Below, piece after piece: positions 59,987 to 64,000 of a stretch of DNA of 64,000 nucleotides (positions within the stretch are counted from its first letter, which is position 1; the number at the start of each line of letters is the position of its first letter). The stretch is taken from contig NZ_CP083691.1 in NCBI RefSeq assembly GCF_020097155.1, positions 1 through 64,000 on the forward strand. Direction: 5' to 3'. Below the pieces are notes generated by a model. The model did not search any database. It had not been told where the DNA came from and saw only the letters and a program-made list of their open reading frames with translations. The DNA comes from Micrococcus porci (GTDB taxonomy: Bacteria; Actinomycetota; Actinomycetes; Actinomycetales; Micrococcaceae). The translations under genes were made by a program, and so were the position numbers.

Positions 59987-60637
59987 TCACGCCAGGCCCA
60001 GGAACCTGCGGAGCTCGTCGGCTCCCGTGATCCGTACCGGCTCGTCTCCGTGGACGAATCCCTCGGGCAGCAACTCGAAGTAGACCTCGGGTGTCGGCAC
60101 GCCGCGACGCTCAGCCTGGCCGCGGCCGGTCTCCAGGTAGCCAACCTTCTCGCTGACCCGCCGGGAGGCGGCGTTGTCCTCCCAGGCGGAGGAGGTGACG
60201 GCGTCGAGACCCAGGCCGTCGAACGCGAGCGCGCACATCATGCGCCGCATCCGCGTGCCCAGCCCCTGGCCTTGGAACGGCAGGCCCAGCCAGGAGCCGG
60301 TCTCCAGGCGGCGGGTGCCAGCGACGTCGGGACCGTTCATGCCCCGCATGCCGATCACCTGGCCGTTTCGCCGCACCACAAGCTCGAGGCTCACGTCGCC
60401 GTCCACAGTGCGGGTGAGGGTCGAGGCGTAGAACCGTAGGTAGTTCGCGGGCATCTCCTCGGCCGGGGCGTCCGTCCACGGGAACAGGAACGGCGTCCAG
60501 GAGGGGTCGTGGATTCCGCCCGCCACCACGTCGAGCACCTCCGGCACGTCGGCCTCGCGCAGCGCGGTCATCCGCAGGTCACCGGCCTCGACGACGAGCC
60601 CGGAGGGCGGCCAGATCTCCTCGAGAGTGCGCGTCAT
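59987..60637 (-). CDS. GNAT-family N-acetyltransferase (RimJ/RimL type)
   Basis: A 216-residue acetyltransferase using acetyl-CoA. The core motif A reads LGLPFQGQGLGTRMRRMM (about residues 130-150). Motif B ends in the SSAWEDNAASRRVSEKVGY pattern typical of the RimJ/RimL branch. The substrate may be a small molecule or protein N-terminus and cannot be predicted. A TAGGTT hexamer (minus strand, 60644-60649) 7 bases before the ATG predicts a leaderless mRNA. It marks the beginning of a less GC-rich stretch. Confidence 0.85.
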   Translation of the reverse strand: MTRTLEEIWPPSGLVVEAGDLRMTALREADVPEVLDVVAGGIHDPSWTPFLFPWTDAPAEEMPANYLRFYASTLTRTVDGDVSLELVVRRNGQVIGMRGMNGPDVAGTRRLETGSWLGLPFQGQGLGTRMRRMMCALAFDGLGLDAVTSSAWEDNAASRRVSEKVGYLETGRGQAERRGVPTPEVYFELLPEGFVHGDEPVRITGADELRRFLGLA

Positions 60638-60728
60638 GGGTGAAACCTATCTGAGCCGCGCCTGGTCAATAATCCCCCCACCGTGCGCATAGTCACGATG
60701 CACTCATGTCGTCTCCGCACGTGGTCGT

Positions 60729-61493
60729 TCAGCGCCCCTGGGCCGCGGCGTCGTCGAGGGCGTCCAGGTCACGCAGGGCGTAGCGCAGGTGCTCCCACTC
60801 CTCCTCGAGGATCACGTGGAGGCACGAACGCACCGTCTCCGGATACTCGGGGCTCCACGGGTGGCGGCGTTCCTCGTCCAGTCCGGCGTCGTCCACGGAC
60901 GCCAGGAACTCGCGGACCTGGGCCAGGCGCTCGGACCGCACCGCGAGCACCTGCTCGTAGGGCGGGGGCGTGGATGCGAAGAAGGCGAGGTCGACGCCAT
61001 CGTCTTCCGCACCCGCGCGGGGCTGGCCGAGCGGGTGGAACGGCTCCTCGGCGCCCTGGATCCCCCGGCTCAGCCAGGCGTCGGTCGCGAAGACGAGGTG
61101 GCGCAGGGTCTGGGAGAAGGACCACTCTCCCTCGACCGAGACGTCGACTGCGCCGTCCGGGAGCGCCGATGCGCGGTCGGTCGCCTGACGCCAGGAGGCT
61201 TCTACCGCGCCCCAGGCCCCGCGCAGTCCCTCGGCGTCCTCGGCGCGCCGCTGCGCCCGGCCGGGGAACCGCCGGTTCAGCTCGACCTCCACAAGCGGGG
61301 CGACGTCGACGCCGTTGACGACCAGAGACCCCTCGCCATCGAGCAGCCACGGGGAGTCGAAGTCCGCGCCGTCGAGCATCACGCCGCGCGCCCTGACGTG
61401 GGAGAGGTCGGAGTCGATGAACCGAGCGCCCCGCAGGCTCCTGCCGACAAAGCGGGCACCCTCGAGCTTCAGCGAGTCGGGAACTGCAGCCAT
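60729..61493 (-). CDS. DinB-superfamily protein with pentapeptide-like N-terminus
   Basis: A 254-residue protein. Residues about 8-50 follow a five-residue rhythm (GARFVGRSLRGARFIDSDL), like a short pentapeptide-repeat solenoid. A VNGVDVAPLVEVELNRR segment links to a DinB_2 four-helix domain (about 85-245). That domain has metal-type His in LRHLVFATD and CLHVILEEEWEH. DinB-like proteins often act as thiol- or metal-dependent transferases, for example with mycothiol, but this member is uncharacterised. The combination is one I recall from other actinobacteria. No clear start signal is seen. Confidence 0.78.
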   Translation of the reverse strand: MAAVPDSLKLEGARFVGRSLRGARFIDSDLSHVRARGVMLDGADFDSPWLLDGEGSLVVNGVDVAPLVEVELNRRFPGRAQRRAEDAEGLRGAWGAVEASWRQATDRASALPDGAVDVSVEGEWSFSQTLRHLVFATDAWLSRGIQGAEEPFHPLGQPRAGAEDDGVDLAFFASTPPPYEQVLAVRSERLAQVREFLASVDDAGLDEERRHPWSPEYPETVRSCLHVILEEEWEHLRYALRDLDALDDAAAQGR

Positions 61494-61555
61494 GTCTTCG
61501 AGGGTGCCAGCCGACCCCTGGATTCATGGTCAGACACGCCCTAGGCGTTCTCACC

Positions 61556-62737
61556 TCAGTGGACTTGGCCGGCGGTTGCGGGACCGATCCGCGGCCGTCG
61601 CACGAGTTCCCACGTCAGGCGCAGGGCGCCGACCGCGGTGAGAGCCGCCAGCACTGACCATGCGGGCATGCTCAGTGCTGGCGGGATGATGAGCAGGCAT
61701 GCGGCCGCCGCGAGGAGGCGGTCCGGCACGAGCTGATGGTGATCGCGCCATCGGTAGGCGACATCGGCGGCGTAGAACAGGCCCACCCCGCCACTGAGGG
61801 CGATGGCCGGCAGCAGCGGTAACGGGTCGGACACGTGCTCGAGCGCCACGCTGGCGCCGAAGCCGAAGAAGGTGACCCCGGCGACGAGGGGAAGGTGGAG
61901 GTAGCTGTAGGCGTCGCGGGCCAGTCGGGCGCGCTCGGGCCCGTCGGCGTCTTCGAGGCGTTGCTCGGCACCGGCGGTCAGACCGAAGTAGGTCCACCAC
62001 AACGAGGCGGCGATCAGGACTCCGAGGACGGCGGCGGCGAGCACGACCGGCTGCTGCAGGTGCTCGCTGGCCCCGGTGCCCAGCCCGACGACGGCTTCAC
62101 CGAGCGCGATGATGATGATGAGGCCGTGGCGCTCGACGAAGTAGGAGGGCACCACCCGGAAAACCTCGACCCCGGCGACCAGGGGTCCGCCGAAGTCGAT
62201 GATGGCTGCGCCGATCCAGAGCAGCTCTCGGTAGGGGGCTGGGAAGGCGGCGGCGACGGCGATCAGGACTGGTGCGATGAGCAGGCTCGGGACCAGCCGC
62301 AGGAGGCCTGCACGGAGGTGTTCGTCGTCGTGGGAGGCGTCCACGACGAACATGACCAGGTGGATGACGCGGATGGCGAGCAGGGCAAGCCCGAAGACGA
62401 GGGCTCCGGTGCTGAACGCGGTCGGGAGTGCGCTTGCGGCCAGCAGCATCGCAGCCATGGCGGCGATGACCAGGCAGCGAAACACCACCCGATGCGTGGT
62501 GAAGGTGTTGGTGAGCCAGGTGTAACAGACCCAGGCCCACCACACCGCCAGCAGGCCGAGCACACCATGACCGAAACCCCGCCACGAAACGTCGTCCCGC
62601 ACCAGCTCGGTCAGCTGCGCCATGGCGTACACGAACACCAGGTCGAAGAACAGCTCCAGGTTGCCCACCGACCCGCTGCCGCTGTCCCGCGCGTCGGCCT
62701 CGCTGCCCGGCTCAGAGTTCTCTGACATCCGCGACAT
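61556..62737 (-). CDS. ltrA: Low-temperature-requirement-A-like membrane protein
   Basis: A 393-residue integral membrane protein of the LtrA family with about 12 hydrophobic helices. The family signature NLELFFDLVFVYAMAQLT is at about residues 24-41, and an internal motif VERHGLIIIIALGE at about 200. The name comes from a Listeria cold-growth mutant; the molecular function is unknown. GGAAAGGGG precedes two adjacent ATGs (62740 and 62737); I chose the second. GC content is lower than in most genes here. Confidence 0.85.
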   Translation of the reverse strand: MSRMSENSEPGSEADARDSGSGSVGNLELFFDLVFVYAMAQLTELVRDDVSWRGFGHGVLGLLAVWWAWVCYTWLTNTFTTHRVVFRCLVIAAMAAMLLAASALPTAFSTGALVFGLALLAIRVIHLVMFVVDASHDDEHLRAGLLRLVPSLLIAPVLIAVAAAFPAPYRELLWIGAAIIDFGGPLVAGVEVFRVVPSYFVERHGLIIIIALGEAVVGLGTGASEHLQQPVVLAAAVLGVLIAASLWWTYFGLTAGAEQRLEDADGPERARLARDAYSYLHLPLVAGVTFFGFGASVALEHVSDPLPLLPAIALSGGVGLFYAADVAYRWRDHHQLVPDRLLAAAACLLIIPPALSMPAWSVLAALTAVGALRLTWELVRRPRIGPATAGQVH

Positions 62738-62837
62738 CATCCCCTTTCCAGCCCGGCAACTCCCACCCCTCACCGACGGCGCTGCCGCGCTGTCCGGAGC
62801 GCTGCCCGGAACGACCGGGCTGCGCCCTTGGGCAGGG

Positions 62838-63671
62838 TCACAGCATTTCCAATGGTCGCGGTCCGCTCGGGGGCGGAAAAGCACGGTCCAGAGCATCCAG
62901 GTCGTCGCGGGTCAGCTCCACGTCCAGTGCTGTGGCGTTGTCTCGCACGTGCTGCGGGCTGCTCGCCTTGGGGATCGTGCAGAGCGAGTCGCGGCGCAGC
63001 ACCCAGGCCAGGGCCGCCGCCGCGGGGCTGACGCTGTGACGGGCCGCGACATCGTTCAGCGTCGTGTCGTGAAGGATGCGGCCCTGCTCGATCGGCGAGT
63101 ACGCCATGACCGGCAGCTGGTGGTCGGCGCACCACGGCAGGAGGTCGTACTCCGGTCCTCGCCGCGACAGGTTGTACAGCACCTGATCCGTGGCCAGCCC
63201 GCTGCTGCCCGGCACGTCCTGCAGGTCGGCGAGGTCCCGGTGGTCGAAGTTGCTGACGCCCCAGTATCGGATTTTCCCGTCCTCGACGAGCTGGTGGAAG
63301 GCTGAGACGGTGTCCTCCAGAGGGTACCTGCCCTGCGAGTGCAGCAGGTAGAGGTCGATCCGATCGGTGCCCAGGCGTTTCAGGCTGCGTTCGCAGGCCG
63401 CGATCGTGCCGGAACGGGAGGCGTGGGACGGCATGACCTTGCTGACCACGAACGCCTCGTCGCGGCGACCCGCCAATGCTTCACCGGCCACCTCCTCCGC
63501 GCCGCCGTCGGCGTACATCTCGGCGGTGTCGACCAACGTCATGCCCAGCTCGAGGCCGGCGTGCAGCGCGGCGACCTCGTCGCCGCGGCGGCCGGGGTCC
63601 TCACCCCAGCCCCAGGTGCCCTGACCCAGCACAGGGATGGACTCCCCACTCGGCAGCGCTATCAGTCGCAT
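62838..63671 (-). CDS. Aldo/keto reductase
   Basis: A 277-residue NADPH-dependent oxidoreductase with a TIM-barrel fold. The catalytic tetrad is visible as Asp48, Tyr53 (DTAEMYADG), Lys78 (VSKVMPSHA) and His111 (LLHSQGR). Cofactor-binding residues lie in the IPKASSPQHV segment near the C-terminus. It is closest to YdbC/YajO-like single-chain reductases; the substrate is unknown. GGAAGTGA about 6 bases before the ATG is a weak ribosome-binding site. The neighbouring DJ-1-type fragment suggests an aldehyde or electrophile detoxification context. Confidence 0.9.
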   Translation of the reverse strand: MRLIALPSGESIPVLGQGTWGWGEDPGRRGDEVAALHAGLELGMTLVDTAEMYADGGAEEVAGEALAGRRDEAFVVSKVMPSHASRSGTIAACERSLKRLGTDRIDLYLLHSQGRYPLEDTVSAFHQLVEDGKIRYWGVSNFDHRDLADLQDVPGSSGLATDQVLYNLSRRGPEYDLLPWCADHQLPVMAYSPIEQGRILHDTTLNDVAARHSVSPAAAALAWVLRRDSLCTIPKASSPQHVRDNATALDVELTRDDLDALDRAFPPPSGPRPLEML

Positions 63672-63839
63672 CCGCGATCACTTCCTTCTGGTTGTCCTGA
63701 GGTGGGACGTGGGCTGAGATCCTCGAAGGGCTCACGCGTCCTCGACCCGTGCTGGCTTACAGGAGGGTGGCGGGTGCCGAGGTGCCGGGTGTCGAGCCGG
63801 TAGTCAGCCCCGCCTGCGCCATGTGGCGTACCGGGCTGC

Positions 63840-64000
63840 TCACGAGCGGTTTCCGGCGCCGGTGGGCTGGACAGTACTCCCACGGCGGAACAGAGGGAAG
63901 AGATCATCGGGTGAGCGGCTGGTGGCCAGGTTCCCGTCTCGGGACGCCTCTTGGTCCACCACGTTCGCGCCGGCGTTGCGCAGGTCGGTGCGGATGCTGG
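63840..64000 (-). CDS. DJ-1/PfpI-family protein, 3' end only
   Basis: The minus strand from the window edge to a TGA at 63840-63842 reads 52 codons of an open frame. It begins with [16 protein letters not shown] and continues with [14 protein letters not shown], the hallmark C-terminal segment of DJ-1/PfpI (type 1 glutamine amidotransferase-like) proteins. Members act as deglycases, chaperones or intracellular proteases. The catalytic Cys region lies outside the window. The last 15 residues after PDDL are a tail not usually present. It is upstream of and co-oriented with the aldo/keto reductase, with a 168-bp gap in which I see no gene. Confidence 0.75.
   Translation of the reverse strand, partial: SIRTDLRNAGANVVDQEASRDGNLATSRSPDDLFPLFRRGSTVQPTGAGNRS

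Noticed and set aside
61835..62725. Plus-strand frame opposite ltrA with an acidic Gly/Asp-rich product
   Set aside because: Antisense of a membrane-protein gene gives this composition; LtrA has a family signature and a good ribosome-binding site.

Overview
The window is a GC-rich actinobacterial chromosome segment. The 16S rRNA gene (read on the minus strand) carries variable-region sequence that I associate with Micrococcus, close to M. luteus; this is recognition from memory, not a database search. Gene order agrees: rlmB-cysS-ispDF-carD beside an LpqE-like lipoprotein, gpmA near senX3-regX3 and phoU, and lhr near nei2 are all recognisable actinobacterial neighbourhoods. I see no insertion sequence, prophage, CRISPR array or plasmid gene.

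Layout. 1-5.9 kb: one rRNA operon read leftwards (16S-23S-5S, no tRNA in the spacer), driven by four tandem promoters in the 5.6-5.86 kb leader. 6.2-10.6 kb: glgB and glgE of the maltosyltransferase (GlgE) alpha-glucan pathway. 10.7-15.2 kb: rlmB, cysS, fused ispDF and carD, all leftward. 15.4-19.6 kb: lipoprotein gene, regX3-senX3, divergent phoU, gpmA. 19.7-25.5 kb: methyltransferase, DUF2516 protein, tmk-holB, phosphonatase-like hydrolase, tRNA-Thr, quinone oxidoreductase and a small unknown. 25.6-31.1 kb: tRNA-Ser, then a secreted 5'-nucleotidase and a secreted ExeM-type nuclease. 31.2-36.8 kb: FAD protein, PRC-barrel/DUF2382 stress protein, tRNA-Ser, a membrane-anchored protein with L7/L12-like segments, MFS exporter. 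36.8-44.3 kb: phosphohexomutase, RecQ, NsrR-Hmp nitric-oxide module, PEP carboxykinase. 44.5-51 kb: tRNA-Arg, Tat-type amidase, SixA, an orphan winged-helix regulator with a long regulated leader region, upp, tadA, tRNA-Ser, Tat-type esterase, rlmH. 50.7-59.9 kb: the large helicase Lhr, BrnQ, Nei2, GlgC. 59.9-64 kb: a visibly less GC-rich accessory stretch (GNAT, DinB, LtrA, aldo/keto reductase, and the 3' end of a DJ-1/PfpI gene cut by the window edge).

How the genes may work together. RegX3-SenX3 and PhoU form the phosphate-sensing core. 11-bp direct repeats resembling PhoP/RegX3 boxes lie between senX3 and phoU, in front of the secreted nucleotidase-nuclease pair, and (weaker) in front of the phosphonatase-like hydrolase, suggesting a local phosphate-scavenging regulon that uses extracellular DNA and nucleotides. 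GlgC, GlgE and GlgB belong to one alpha-glucan route although glgC lies about 48 kb from the others. NsrR and Hmp form a nitric-oxide detoxification unit with a candidate operator overlapping the hmp promoter.

A recurring architectural feature is that many genes have a TANNNT-type -10 hexamer beginning only 12-13 nt before their start codon, the arrangement expected of leaderless mRNAs. Most genes end in perfect GC-rich hairpins, several with a UUCG loop on one strand. I found no clearly new multi-gene system; the most unusual items are the putative Pho sites, the L7/L12-like membrane protein, the orphan winged-helix regulator and the atypical C-terminal sorting-like tail of the nucleotidase.
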